Assembly (NCBI GenBank): GCA_022826155.1
Contig: JAJDVL010000013.1
Coordinates: 1-40,523 of the forward strand
Direction of reading: 5' to 3'
DNA: 40,523 nucleotides
From: Prochlorococcaceae cyanobacterium jk18x22bins.40
GTDB taxonomy: Bacteria > Cyanobacteriota > Cyanobacteriia > PCC-6307 > Cyanobiaceae
Position numbers and translations under genes: made by a program. Under the pieces are notes generated by a model that saw only the letters and a program-made list of their open reading frames with translations, was not told the origin of the DNA and did not search any database. Of the stretch, positions 1 to 11,812 are shown piece after piece. The number at the start of each line of letters is the position of its first letter. Position 1 is the stretch's first letter.

Positions 1-567
1 CTAGCCGAGCAAGGCCTGATGCTGAAGGAGGGGACGATCCTGGATGCCAGTATCATTGCAGCGCCAGCATCGACGAAGAACCGTACCAGAGAAGGTGACC
101 CTGAGATGAAGCAGACCAAGAAGGGGAACCAGTGGTCCTTCGGTATGAAGCTACACATCGGTGTTGATGATCAAAGCGGCTTGGTCCATAGCCTGGCAAC
201 CACCTCTGCCAAGGTGCATGATCTGAGAGTTTCAGAGCAGCTACTGCACGGAGAAGAAGTCCGTGTCCGGGGTGATGCAGGGTAGCGTGGTATTGAGAAG
301 CGCGAGGCCCACCAGAATAGCAAGGTGGCATGGCACATTGGGATGGGAGCAGGAAAGCGCCGAAGATTAGCCAGAGATCAGCTGGAGCGACTAATGGAGG
401 AGTGCAAGGCAAGTGTGCGGGCCAAGGTGGAACACCTGTTTTTCTATGTGAAGCAGATGTTTGGCTACAGCAAGACCCGCCACCGTGGCCTGTCGAAGAA
501 CGAGAATCGGCTGGCCCTGCTCCTTGGATTCGCCAATTTACTGCGTGGGGAATCCTGTATGGCATGA
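1..567 (+). pseudogene. IS5-family transposase, 5' partial, interrupted by a stop codon
   Basis: The reading frame is open from base 1, so the gene begins outside the window. It encodes the C-terminal part of a DDE transposase of IS5 type. Visible family landmarks are GTILDASII, the [13 protein letters not shown] stretch carrying the first catalytic Asp, RGDAG carrying the second, and the KASVRAKVEH block carrying the catalytic Glu, followed by YSKTRHRGLSKN. After RGDAG the frame meets TAG at 283-285, where the family normally has Tyr (TAC or TAT), and then continues in the same frame as RGIEKREAHQ up to 567. One base change would restore it, so this is a recent nonsense pseudogene unless the stop is read through. 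The inverted terminal repeat lies downstream near 826-837. Confidence 0.9.
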
Positions 568-644
568 TGCTCATAGGATAGGTGTGCTGATTGAGGTGAA
601 TCAGCCAAATCAGACCATGCAACAAGGCTTATGACTCCTGTTAG

Positions 645-753
645 GGAACCTCTGAACAAGTCTCCCTGGGGCTCTGATGAACTTTGGGAAGCCCTGTAGA
701 GACAGGGGAAGCGAGAGCCTGTGGTGGACGACTTCGACTTGTTCAGAGGTTCC
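645..753. mobile_element. 109-bp MITE with perfect 18-bp inverted repeats
   Basis: The left end GGAACCTCTGAACAAGTC (645-662) is matched by its exact reverse complement at 736-753. The 4-bp direct repeat TTAG flanks both sides (641-644 and 754-757), a YTAR-type target duplication as made by IS5-group transposases. There is no coding capacity inside. Its ends match the first 12 bases of the IS right end at 826-837, so the IS5 transposase family is the likely mobilising enzyme. It sits inside the 3' non-coding tail of that IS. Confidence 0.8.
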
Positions 754-837
754 TTAGCCAGCTTTGAGGAGCATATGTCACGAATCACAACCCAAAATCT
801 TGAATGCCACCCCCTTGTGGGCTAATTCAGAGGTTCC

Positions 838-1698
838 CTAAAGCGCAAACCCCGGATCAATGGAGGCCATGGCCACCCGGGCGCGGGCTTCCAGTTGCTC
901 CTGACAGGGGCCGTGGCTGGCGATCAGACAGCCCGTCTGCCGTAGATCGCCGCTGCTGTAGACGAGGGGGCGACCGTCCCCATGGCGAAAACAGCCCCCA
1001 GCGGCCCGGAGCACCGCTTCCGGCGCCGCCATGTCCCAGTGTTTGGGTGCGGAGTGGCCTGAGAGGGAGACATACACATCCGCCTCGCCCCGCAGGATGG
1101 TGGCCACCTTGCAGCCCACGCTGCCCACGGAGCGACTGCCCGCCAAGCCCAGGCGGGGAATCAGGGCCTCCAGGCGCTCATCGCGATGGTTGCGGCTGGC
1201 CACCAGGATCAAGTCTTCACAACGGCGGCGCCGACTCAACCGGGCAGGGCAGCTCCTGCCTTGGCGATCTTCCCGCCAGCAACGGCCCTCCAAACCAAAC
1301 CAGAGTTCCTCCCGCTCCGGCAGCATCACCAGCCCCAACCGGGGGTGGCCCTTGTGCAGGAAGGCCAGGTGGATGGCGTAGTGCCCGGTCCCTTCCAGAA
1401 AATCCTTGGTGCCGTCCAACGGATCCAGCAGCCAGACCCACTCCCGATCCAGGGGATGGTCCCGGTCGTCGTGGCGGGTGGTTTCTTCACTCAGCAGACC
1501 CCAAGAGACATGGGGCCAAGTCCGACTCAAGGCTTGAAACACGTGGTGATGGACGGCCCGATCAGCGGCGCTCACCGGGCCGTCCCGTCCCTCCTCCACG
1601 GTCAACCGCCGTGGATAGCCGTAGGGTGGCTGTTGGCCACGGGCATAGGCCCGCAGGAGATCCGAGGCTTCCCAGGCGCTGCGACGCAGCATGGCCAT
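838..1698 (-). CDS. cysQ: Inositol-monophosphatase-family phosphatase, CysQ-like
   Basis: Predicted metal-dependent phosphatase of the inositol monophosphatase / 3'(2'),5'-bisphosphate nucleotidase family. CysQ proteins remove the phosphate from PAP produced by sulfate assimilation. Family motifs are visible: LLSEETTR (metal-binding Glu), LLDPLDGTKDF (the DPxDGT loop) and WDMAAPEAVL (the C-terminal WDxAA motif). I chose ATG 1698 because GGGAG lies 8 bases upstream; longer forms from 1746 or 1770 would run into the divergent rsmI start. That gives 286 residues, normal for the family. Substrate is not provable from motifs, so a generic inositol-phosphatase role is possible. Confidence 0.82.
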   Translation of the reverse strand: MAMLRRSAWEASDLLRAYARGQQPPYGYPRRLTVEEGRDGPVSAADRAVHHHVFQALSRTWPHVSWGLLSEETTRHDDRDHPLDREWVWLLDPLDGTKDFLEGTGHYAIHLAFLHKGHPRLGLVMLPEREELWFGLEGRCWREDRQGRSCPARLSRRRRCEDLILVASRNHRDERLEALIPRLGLAGSRSVGSVGCKVATILRGEADVYVSLSGHSAPKHWDMAAPEAVLRAAGGCFRHGDGRPLVYSSGDLRQTGCLIASHGPCQEQLEARARVAMASIDPGFAL

Positions 1699-1744
1699 GA
1701 GGTGGTCTCCCTTCACACCATGGGGCAAGACAACGGGACTGGCC

Positions 1745-2656
1745 ATGATGGCAACACAGGCAGGTGCCATTGTGGAACAGCCCAGGGAAGAACCCCGTGG
1801 CGGGGTGCTCTATGTGGTGGGCACACCCATCGGCAACCGGGAAGATCTCAGTCTCCGGGCCCGCAGGGTGTTGGAGCAGATCGACGTGATTGCTTGTGAG
1901 GACACGCGCCACAGTGGCCAGTTGCTGCAGGGTCTCTCCGGTCATGGCCGACTGATCAGCTTTCATCGCCATAACCGCCAACAGCGTCAGCCCCAACTGC
2001 TGGGGGTATTGGCGGCAGGTCACAGTTTGGCGTTGATCAGTGATGCCGGCCTGCCTGGCATCAGCGACCCCGGCGAGGAGTTGGTGGCGGCAGCGCGCCA
2101 GACAGGGCATGGGGTGATTTGCATTCCTGGTCCCACCGCTTTTGTCACGGCCCTGGTGGGCAGTGGCTTGCCCTGCGGACGATTTGTGTTTGAAGGCTTT
2201 CTGCCGGCCAAGCGCGGCGCCCGCCGTCAGCGGCTCCAACACATGGCGGGGGAGCCCCGCACCGTGGTGTTCTATGAAGCCCCCCATCGGCTGCTGGCCC
2301 TGCTGGAGGATCTCCTGGAGCTTTGGGGTGATCGCCCCCTCCAGGTGGCGCGGGAGTTGACCAAACGCCATGAGGAGTTCGTTGGTCCCACCACGGCCAT
2401 GGCCCTGGACCATTTTCGTGGTCGGCCTCCACGGGGTGAATGTTGCGTCGTGGTGGGTGGCTGCCCGGAACCGGTCACTTTGCCCTGGGATGGGGATGTC
2501 CTGGCGGCCCAGTTGCAGCGCCTGATCCGGCAGGATGGCCTCAGCCCCAGCCAAGCTGCCCGCGTTTTGGCCCAGCGTAGCGGCCACAGCCGACAGCGGC
2601 TCTACAAGCTGTTGTTGCAAAAGCGCCGTGGCGAGCAACAGGAACCTGGGCCATAG
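1745..2656 (+). CDS. rsmI: 16S rRNA (cytidine-1402 2'-O)-methyltransferase
   Basis: RsmI uses SAM to 2'-O-methylate C1402 in the decoding centre of 16S rRNA. The tetrapyrrole-methylase-type fold is recognisable from LYVVGTPIGN near the N-terminus, CEDTRHSG, the SDAGLPGISDPG loop and PGPTAFVTALVGSGLP. A basic C-terminal tail (SPSQAARVLAQRSGHSRQ) matches the HTH-like end of RsmI. The start is ATG 1745 or the adjacent ATG 1748; ATG 1691 would overlap the divergent phosphatase gene. About 303 residues. The stop codon shares one base with the GTG start of the next ORF, suggesting translational coupling. Confidence 0.93.
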   Translation: MMATQAGAIVEQPREEPRGGVLYVVGTPIGNREDLSLRARRVLEQIDVIACEDTRHSGQLLQGLSGHGRLISFHRHNRQQRQPQLLGVLAAGHSLALISDAGLPGISDPGEELVAAARQTGHGVICIPGPTAFVTALVGSGLPCGRFVFEGFLPAKRGARRQRLQHMAGEPRTVVFYEAPHRLLALLEDLLELWGDRPLQVARELTKRHEEFVGPTTAMALDHFRGRPPRGECCVVVGGCPEPVTLPWDGDVLAAQLQRLIRQDGLSPSQAARVLAQRSGHSRQRLYKLLLQKRRGEQQEPGP

Positions 2657-2922
2657 TGGTTGCCATGGTTCATCGTCTTCTCCTGCTGACCACCGGCTGG
2701 GGTGTGGGCTTGCTGATGCTCCTCAGCCTCAGCCTGGGCGCCCAGAATCTGGAACGCTCGTCGGAGCGCCTCAGGCTTGATTTGGGTTTTGGTCACCACA
2801 CTGTCCCTTTGCCCAGCGGCGTGATCATCGGGGTGGGGCTGATTGCCGGTGTGGTGGCTGGCAGCAGTGCCAGCGCCCTGGCGTGGCCTCGCCCCTCCCC
2901 GGTTGAGGAAGATCGGGAGTGA
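2656..2922 (+). CDS. Small two-helix membrane protein
   Basis: An 88-residue protein of unknown function. Two hydrophobic segments are clear: LLLLTTGWGVGLLMLLSLSL near the N-terminus and GVIIGVGLIAGVVAGSSASA near residues 54-75, separated by a short charged loop, with an acidic tail (SPVEEDRE). The two-helix hairpin loosely resembles LapA/DUF1049-type proteins, but I cannot assign it. It starts at GTG 2656 overlapping the rsmI stop, or at ATG 2665, so it is probably co-translated with rsmI. It ends 4 bp before the stop of the convergent double-HTH gene. Confidence 0.65.
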   Translation: MVAMVHRLLLLTTGWGVGLLMLLSLSLGAQNLERSSERLRLDLGFGHHTVPLPSGVIIGVGLIAGVVAGSSASALAWPRPSPVEEDRE

Positions 2923-2926
2923 GGGT

Positions 2927-3787
2927 TCAGGGTTGAGCCGGGGCGGTGCTGCCGGGCAGGGCATAGAGGGCGCCTTCAACCACCAGACGACTGATCCCCT
3001 GGGCCAGGAGGTGGGGAGCTGTCTTACCCAGCAGCTTGGGGTCGGCCAGCTTCACAATCCGCTGGTTCCTGCGGCACTGGCGCCGCGCCTGACGAACGTT
3101 GCTGAACAGGACCAGCCCCTGCCGCTGTTGTTCGTCAGTGTGCAGAGGACCCAGATGGTGGAGACTGCCCAGGGTCTGGGGTTGTAGCTCCACGCTGCGG
3201 TCCACCAGGAGATAGAGGGGAGACGGCAACCGATTCAGGTCAAGATTGGTGGCTTGGGCCGCCTCTCGGCGCTGATCAGCCTCCGTGGCGTTGGAGTTAC
3301 GCACTGCCGGCATGGCATGGGTCTGGCTTGATCGCTTGCGGTTGTGCTCCTTGAGCGCTGCCAGCTCTGCAGAGTCCAGGCGGGCGCGAACAAGGCGCAT
3401 CACCGTCCTGTCGCTACAGCCAAAACGCTTGCCCACCACGACGCTGCTGTTGCCGGCGCGATACTGCTCCACCATCTGAGCCTTCTGGCTCTCCGTGAAC
3501 TGGCCAGTGCCACCACTGGCGGGCTTGCTTCGAGCGGCTGAAGGGTGGTTCTGCGGCGCAGCGGCCGGGTCCGGCGTGGACGGTGTGGTGTGGGGCTGAG
3601 CTGGTCGCCTGCGGTTCTGTTGCTTCAGGGCTTCGAACTCGGCAGGACCCAAGCGACCCTGGACGAAGCGCATCACCGTCCTGTCACTACAGCCAAAACG
3701 CTTGCCCACCACAACGCTGCTGTCGCCAGCGCGATACTGCTCCACCATCTGGGCCTTCTGGCTCTCCGTGAATTGACTAGCGGACAT
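2927..3787 (-). CDS. Protein with two tandem helix-turn-helix domains
   Basis: A 286-residue protein. Residues 5-60 and 96-151 are two nearly identical copies of an HTH-like module (QFTESQKAQMVEQYRAG, then SVVVGKRFGCSDRTVMR, the likely helix-turn-helix). They are joined by a Pro/Ala-rich linker. Residues about 175-286 form a different domain (PLYLLVDRSVELQPQTLG ... SRLVVEGALYALPG) that I cannot name. The HTH resembles those of transposases and resolvases (homeodomain-like), so DNA binding is likely. I set the start at ATG 3787, where the first module begins; the open frame extends to 4213 but that extension is antisense to another gene and low complexity. A possible promoter lies 23 bp upstream. 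Confidence 0.7.
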   Translation of the reverse strand: MSASQFTESQKAQMVEQYRAGDSSVVVGKRFGCSDRTVMRFVQGRLGPAEFEALKQQNRRRPAQPHTTPSTPDPAAAPQNHPSAARSKPASGGTGQFTESQKAQMVEQYRAGNSSVVVGKRFGCSDRTVMRLVRARLDSAELAALKEHNRKRSSQTHAMPAVRNSNATEADQRREAAQATNLDLNRLPSPLYLLVDRSVELQPQTLGSLHHLGPLHTDEQQRQGLVLFSNVRQARRQCRRNQRIVKLADPKLLGKTAPHLLAQGISRLVVEGALYALPGSTAPAQP

Positions 3788-3809
3788 GGCCGACGTCGGG
3801 CAGCACTCC

Positions 3810-3838
3810 AGTGTAGAACAAGCAGTCCAGGGAATCCA
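3810..3838 (-). promoter_or_regulatory. Possible sigma-70 promoter of the double-HTH gene
   Basis: On the minus strand TGGATT is followed after 17 bases by TACACT (complement of 3810-3815), which gives a start site near 3803 and a 5' leader of about 16 bases before ATG 3787. Both hexamers match consensus only partly (3/6 and 4/6). Confidence 0.3.
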
Positions 3839-3967
3839 GGGCAAGATGGGACGGAGCCCAGCCGCTAGTGCAGGGATGGATGTAATTCTCTTTATGAACA
3901 GTTCCACAGCGGTACCGTCCCGCCCCGCCCCCGGCGCCATAACTAAGGGTAGAAGCAGCCACGGTCT

Positions 3968-4276
3968 ATGGAACGTCTTTCCCCCTATCAGGTGCGGTGC
4001 ACCCTCACCTTTGGCGATATCTATGGGCAGATTCTGCTCTGGATCATGGTGATTCTCATGAGCCTGGCGACTGCCATGGCCCTGATGGGAGCGAGTCGTC
4101 CACTGTTTGGCCTGATGGCGGTGGGGCTGGTGTTGGTGCTCTCCCTCCCCTTTCTTCTGTTCGCCTTTGTCACCACCCTCTTGAACCACGTGGTCCTGGA
4201 GCCCCTCTCCCAAGGGGCCACCACCCCGGCATCCACCAGAGAAGGGAATTTCCCCAAAACAATGGCCGCCGGTTAG
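3968..4276 (+). CDS. Small conserved-type membrane protein, function unknown
   Basis: A 102-residue protein with two long hydrophobic segments: ILLWIMVILMSLATAMALMG (about residues 22-41) and LFGLMAVGLVLVLSLPFLLF (about 46-66). A short charged N-terminus (MERLSPYQVR) precedes them and a Ser/Thr-rich polar tail follows. No catalytic motif is seen. It is divergent from the double-HTH gene and converges with queE 52 bp downstream. It looks like one of the short inner-membrane proteins conserved among picocyanobacteria, but I do not recognise a named family. Confidence 0.6.
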   Translation: MERLSPYQVRCTLTFGDIYGQILLWIMVILMSLATAMALMGASRPLFGLMAVGLVLVLSLPFLLFAFVTTLLNHVVLEPLSQGATTPASTREGNFPKTMAAG

Positions 4277-4328
4277 GTCTGGTTAATCCCTGTTGAATCC
4301 GCTCAAGGGGCAGTTTGTTCGTTCTCCT

Positions 4329-8432
<4,104 letters not shown>

Positions 8433-8612
8433 GGGGCCATGGAGCAGGAGCGCTCAGGATTTTCCCACATGGCCGCCACATGGGGCCATGTCAGAAGGCT
8501 TGCAGAACCTCTTCCGATGGGCGCCGCAATCTTGCTGCTGCGGGCGCTATCCTCAAGGATGATTCAATCCAGCCCGGACTTCTCACCGTGTCTGGTCGGG
8601 AGGAACACAACC

Positions 8613-8948
8613 ATGACCAATCAGCCAACAGCCCCTCCTGAGATGTCTGAAGAGTCCCGGATCACCGAACTTCTACAGGAGCAAACATGGGACTCAGTTG
8701 CCGCTTGGAAGGTGGAGACGGGGGAAGATCCCTTTGGCGACCCGGCCATCCGGGTCTGGGTCATTCTTGAGAGCAGCCAGGAGTTTGAGCAACGGCATAA
8801 AACCCGTAAACGGGTCCGTGAGACAATTGTCGGATCAGGGGAGCAGCGCTGGGTCTATGTACGATTCCGCACAAAACAGGAACAAGAGGAACTGGATGAA
8901 CTGGAGCGCCAGGAAGCCCTTGAGGAAGACCGGGAGGAGTCAGCGTGA
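8613..8948 (+). CDS. Small acidic protein, partner of the HEPN-like gene
   Basis: A 111-residue protein I do not recognise by name. ATG 8613 has a good ribosome site (GGGAGGA, about 8 bases upstream). It has a polar N-terminus, a predicted strand DPAIRVWVILE, a helical segment EFEQRHKTRKRVRETIV, a second strand RWVYVRFRTKQEQ, and a very acidic coiled tail (EELDELERQEALEEDREESA). The strand-helix-strand core is compatible with a reduced nucleotidyltransferase-like or antitoxin-like fold, but no GSxxxGxxxxxSDxD motif is present, so this is inference. The stop overlaps the next gene's GTG by 4 bp (GTGA), typical of toxin-antitoxin pairs. Confidence 0.75.
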   Translation: MTNQPTAPPEMSEESRITELLQEQTWDSVAAWKVETGEDPFGDPAIRVWVILESSQEFEQRHKTRKRVRETIVGSGEQRWVYVRFRTKQEQEELDELERQEALEEDREESA

Positions 8949-9514
8949 GTATTGCTGCTGATCTGCTGGAGCAGGCAAAGGGTCTTCTCGACAGCAAAAG
9001 ACCTGAGAATAGGGGCAGACCCAAGCAGGTGGATCTGAGGCGATCAATCTCAACAGCATATTACTCCCTGTTTTCTCTCCTCGTCGAGGAAGCCGCCACA
9101 GCGATGATTGGCGGTGGAAGCAAGAAAAAAGCCCTACGGGGTTACGTGAGTCGCGCCATTAGCCATGAGGCGATAAGAGATGTCTGCAAAGGGTTTGCCA
9201 ACAGGAATCCTGACGGTAAAATCAAGAGTGCCCTGGCTGACCATGAGATTCCTGGTGATTTAGCTTATATAGCGATCACTTGCCATGATCTTCAAGTTGA
9301 GCGCCAGGAAGCTGACTATAATTTCATTCGTAGCTTCACGAAAGACGAAGCCATAGATATTGTTGACGAAGTTGCAGAAGCTCACAGAAGGTGGAAAGTC
9401 ATCAAAGACAATGAAGCGACAAAGGTTTTTCTTACGGCGCTGATTGTATATAAACGCGTTCAGACGTCCGGGACAACCATCAGAGCATCCCAGATCAGTG
9501 TAAGGGGGCAGTGA
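8945..9514 (+). CDS. HEPN-like domain protein, possible toxin of a two-gene cassette
   Basis: A 189-residue, mostly helical protein. RRSISTAYYSLFSLLVEEA (residues 32-50) resembles the helix with the conserved YY/YF pattern of HEPN-domain families. R70 and H74 form an R-x3-H pair (SRAISHEA) that could be a version of the HEPN RNase motif, although the canonical spacing is R-x4-6-H. QEADYNFIRSFTKDEAIDIV (residues 121-140) matches the ADY segment often seen in the last HEPN helix. The GTG start has a strong GGAGG site inside the upstream gene and overlaps it by 4 bp. Base composition is more AT-rich than the flanking core genes, which suggests transfer. RNase or abortive-infection activity is inference. 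Confidence 0.65.
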   Translation: MSIAADLLEQAKGLLDSKRPENRGRPKQVDLRRSISTAYYSLFSLLVEEAATAMIGGGSKKKALRGYVSRAISHEAIRDVCKGFANRNPDGKIKSALADHEIPGDLAYIAITCHDLQVERQEADYNFIRSFTKDEAIDIVDEVAEAHRRWKVIKDNEATKVFLTALIVYKRVQTSGTTIRASQISVRGQ

Positions 9515-9538
9515 TTGAGATTGGCCCAACTCGGTACA

Positions 9539-10996
9539 TCATAGACCCTGCACAAACGCCTCCGCCCAGGCCAGGGTGGCGCGCACCTGCTCTGCGGTGG
9601 GGGCCTCGCAATAGAGGCGCAGCAGCGGCTCTGTCCCCGAGAAACGCAACATCAGCCAGTGGCCCAGGCCTTTCCCCAGCCGCAGTTTGATGCCGTCCCG
9701 ATGGTTGATCTCCGTCACAGGCGCACCGGCAACGGTTGGGGGTGGCTGCTGCTGCAACACTGCCAGTAGCCGGTTGGGGGTGACCGGATCGCTGAGGTGC
9801 AGGTCCAGGCGGTCGTAGTGGAGTTGGCGGCTGGAGCGCCGTTGCAGGGCTGCCAGATGTTGACCGAGAGGCTGCTCCGCCGTCACCAGGGCCTCCAGCA
9901 CCAGCAGGGCCGCCAGGAGGCCGTCCCGCTCCGGCATGTGGTGGCCAAATCCCACCCCGCCGGATTCCTCTCCCCCCAGCAGCACCGCCTCCTGGCGCAT
10001 CACGGCGGCAACGTGCTTGAAGCCCACAGCCGTCTCCACCACCCGCCGGCCACGGTCTTCAGCCACGGTGGTCATCAGATCCGAGCCGCTAACGGTCTTC
10101 ACCACCACACCGGGCTGGGTGGCATCACGGCCCAGGTGGTTGATGAGCAAGGGAATCAGCAACTGGGTGCTGCAGAACGCACCGGTTTCGTCCACGGCGG
10201 CCAGGCGGTCCCCGTCCCCGTCAAACGCCAGTCCCACCGCAATCCGGCCCGCCGTGGCGGCGGCCTGGATCCTCTGGGTCAGTTCCTGCAGATTGGCGGC
10301 CAGGGGTTCGGGCGCATGGCCACCAAACAACGGATCCCGTTCACTGCGGATCTCCTCCACCGGAGCCCCCAGCAGCCGCTGCAGTCCACCCGCTGCAGCC
10401 CCGTGCATGGGATCCGCCAACACCTGCCAACCCAGGCGCTGCAGCCGCTGCCGCAGCATCCTGCAATCCACCAACCGGGACAAGGCTTTCAGATAGGGGG
10501 TCCAGGCATCAAAGCGGGGGATGGGACCAGGGCCGGGGGGAACCACGGAGCCAGCCCGCAAGCGGCGCTCCACTCGGGCCGTAAACGCGGACTCCACAGA
10601 GCCGCCAAAGGGACCCTTGATCTTGAGACCCAGCCATTCGGGGGGGTTGTGGCTGGCGGTGACGACCAACGCCCCCAGGGCCTGCCGGTCTCGTACCGTC
10701 CAACTCATGGTGGGGGTGGGAGTGGGACCAGTGGTCAGCAGCGGCAGCAGGTGACAGCCCTGCACTGCAGCACCAGCCAACTCCGCCAGTTCCGGAGCCA
10801 GGAAGCGGCGATCAAAGCCAATGAGCACCTCTCGGCTGTCGAGACCCTCCGGTGCGGCCGCGGCCAACTCCTGGGCCGCGGCAGTGGCCACTTGCAACAC
10901 CGTTGCAGCCGTCACGTCAACACCCAGCACACCACGCCAGCCGTCGGTCCCAAAACAAATAGGTCCAGCAGATTGCATCAGGGGGAGAAGGGACAT
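9539..10996 (-). CDS. Alpha-D-phosphohexomutase (phosphoglucomutase/phosphomannomutase)
   Basis: Interconverts hexose 1- and 6-phosphates for glycogen, sucrose or cell-envelope sugar synthesis. All four domain motifs are present: FGTDGWRG at the N-terminus, VTASHNPPEW with the phosphoserine, AFDGDGDRLAAVD (Mg loop), GGEESGGVGFG (sugar-binding loop) and MLRFSGTEPLLRLY (phosphate-binding loop). ATG 10996 has TGAGG upstream; ATG 10978 is an alternative. About 485 residues, family-typical. Glucose versus mannose preference cannot be read from these motifs. It lies 10 bp downstream of the MBL-fold gene on the same strand and is probably co-transcribed with it. Confidence 0.93.
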   Translation of the reverse strand: MSLLPLMQSAGPICFGTDGWRGVLGVDVTAATVLQVATAAAQELAAAAPEGLDSREVLIGFDRRFLAPELAELAGAAVQGCHLLPLLTTGPTPTPTMSWTVRDRQALGALVVTASHNPPEWLGLKIKGPFGGSVESAFTARVERRLRAGSVVPPGPGPIPRFDAWTPYLKALSRLVDCRMLRQRLQRLGWQVLADPMHGAAAGGLQRLLGAPVEEIRSERDPLFGGHAPEPLAANLQELTQRIQAAATAGRIAVGLAFDGDGDRLAAVDETGAFCSTQLLIPLLINHLGRDATQPGVVVKTVSGSDLMTTVAEDRGRRVVETAVGFKHVAAVMRQEAVLLGGEESGGVGFGHHMPERDGLLAALLVLEALVTAEQPLGQHLAALQRRSSRQLHYDRLDLHLSDPVTPNRLLAVLQQQPPPTVAGAPVTEINHRDGIKLRLGKGLGHWLMLRFSGTEPLLRLYCEAPTAEQVRATLAWAEAFVQGL

Positions 10997-11006
10997 CACA
11001 GCAGCC

Positions 11007-11765
11007 TCAGGAAGGGGTCAGTGGATAACAGCGGCCTGGTTCCGGATCCAGTAGTTGGGCCTGGGGGGCGTGGGTCTTGAGCAGGCCCGTTGCCGTGGCC
11101 GTGCTGCCGCGACTCCAGATCAGCCTGGGCAACAGCCCGGAGGTTTGCGTCTGTCCCCCAGCCGTGCTGGCCAGCACCCAGCGGGGCTGAAACCGCTCCA
11201 GCAACCGGGGCAACACAGTTTGCCCCCGCACAAAGGCGCCCACCAGGGGCAGACCAAGATCCACCACAGGCGTGATCACCGCATCCAGCTTCTGGGGCGG
11301 CAGGGTTGGATCCAAAAAGCCGTGGGGCTCGGCGTAGAGGCGACCATCAGGGTGCTGGAGCAGAAAACCGTTCTCCTGCCCCGGCACGGCTGCACCTGCC
11401 GTGGCCGTGATGGTGAGGTGGGCGCCAGCGCCGTTGGCGTGCTGGTGGCTCTGGCCAGGGGCCAGGGCCGTCACCCGGGTAAAGCCCAGCGCGCTGGCCA
11501 CCTGGGCCGCGGCGGTAGAGCCCACCACAGGAATGGAGCGCTCCAGTTTCTTGAGGGTGGGGGGATGGGCATGGTCCGGCAGGCCCTGGGTAAGCAGCAC
11601 CAGATCAACGGCCGGTGGGATGGGCCAGTCTTGCAGGAAGCGGGACTCAAAAAACCAGGGACTGTTGCCAAAGCAAAGCGGCCCCACCAACCAGGGATCC
11701 AGCAGCACGTTCAGATTCGAGAAAACCAACTGCCAGCCGTTGGCGCCAAAATAGGTGGCCCGCAT
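11007..11765 (-). CDS. Metallo-beta-lactamase-fold protein, cyanobacterial/plastid type
   Basis: A 252-residue protein that starts MRATYFGANGWQLVF, followed by LLDPWLVG, the usual N-terminal strand pair of this MBL branch. The metal-site region reads LLTQGLPDHAHPPTLKKL: the DH is kept but the first His positions of HxHxDH are Gln and Leu, so metal binding may be altered. ELAC/RNase Z-type function is not supported. A later GAFVRGQ may be the C-terminal region of the fold. Function unknown. It precedes the phosphohexomutase by 10 bp. A TATACT -10 box lies 19 bp before the start. Confidence 0.72.
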   Translation of the reverse strand: MRATYFGANGWQLVFSNLNVLLDPWLVGPLCFGNSPWFFESRFLQDWPIPPAVDLVLLTQGLPDHAHPPTLKKLERSIPVVGSTAAAQVASALGFTRVTALAPGQSHQHANGAGAHLTITATAGAAVPGQENGFLLQHPDGRLYAEPHGFLDPTLPPQKLDAVITPVVDLGLPLVGAFVRGQTVLPRLLERFQPRWVLASTAGGQTQTSGLLPRLIWSRGSTATATGLLKTHAPQAQLLDPEPGRCYPLTPS

Positions 11766-11783
11766 GTGATGGTCTTGGAGTGA

Positions 11784-11812
11784 AGTATACTCTAGGGGCT
11801 GGCTTCAGTCAG
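11784..11812 (-). promoter_or_regulatory. Probable promoter of the MBL-fold / phosphohexomutase pair
   Basis: On the minus strand TATACT (complement of 11784-11789) is a 5/6 match to the -10 consensus. A weak -35 (CTGACT) lies 17 bases upstream at 11807-11812. A transcript would start near 11777, about 12 bases before ATG 11765. The -35 overlaps the 3' end of the upstream binding-protein gene. Confidence 0.45.

Larger units (their letters stand above)
1..837 (+). mobile_element. Right part of an IS5-type insertion sequence
   Basis: The element includes the broken transposase (1-567) and a non-coding tail that ends in the outward-facing terminal repeat TTCAGAGGTTCC (826-837). The next bases, CTAA (838-841), fit the YTAR target duplication used by the IS5 group. 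The same terminal sequence bounds the small element at 645-753, so the two share an end type. The left end is outside the window, so the duplication cannot be confirmed. The stop codon of the next gene (838-1698, minus strand) lies in the putative target site, so the insertion abuts that gene's 3' end. Confidence 0.7.

Noticed and set aside
3788-4213. N-terminal extension of the double-HTH gene
   Set aside because: Low-complexity His/Gln/Lys-rich sequence that is antisense to the membrane protein at 3968-4276.
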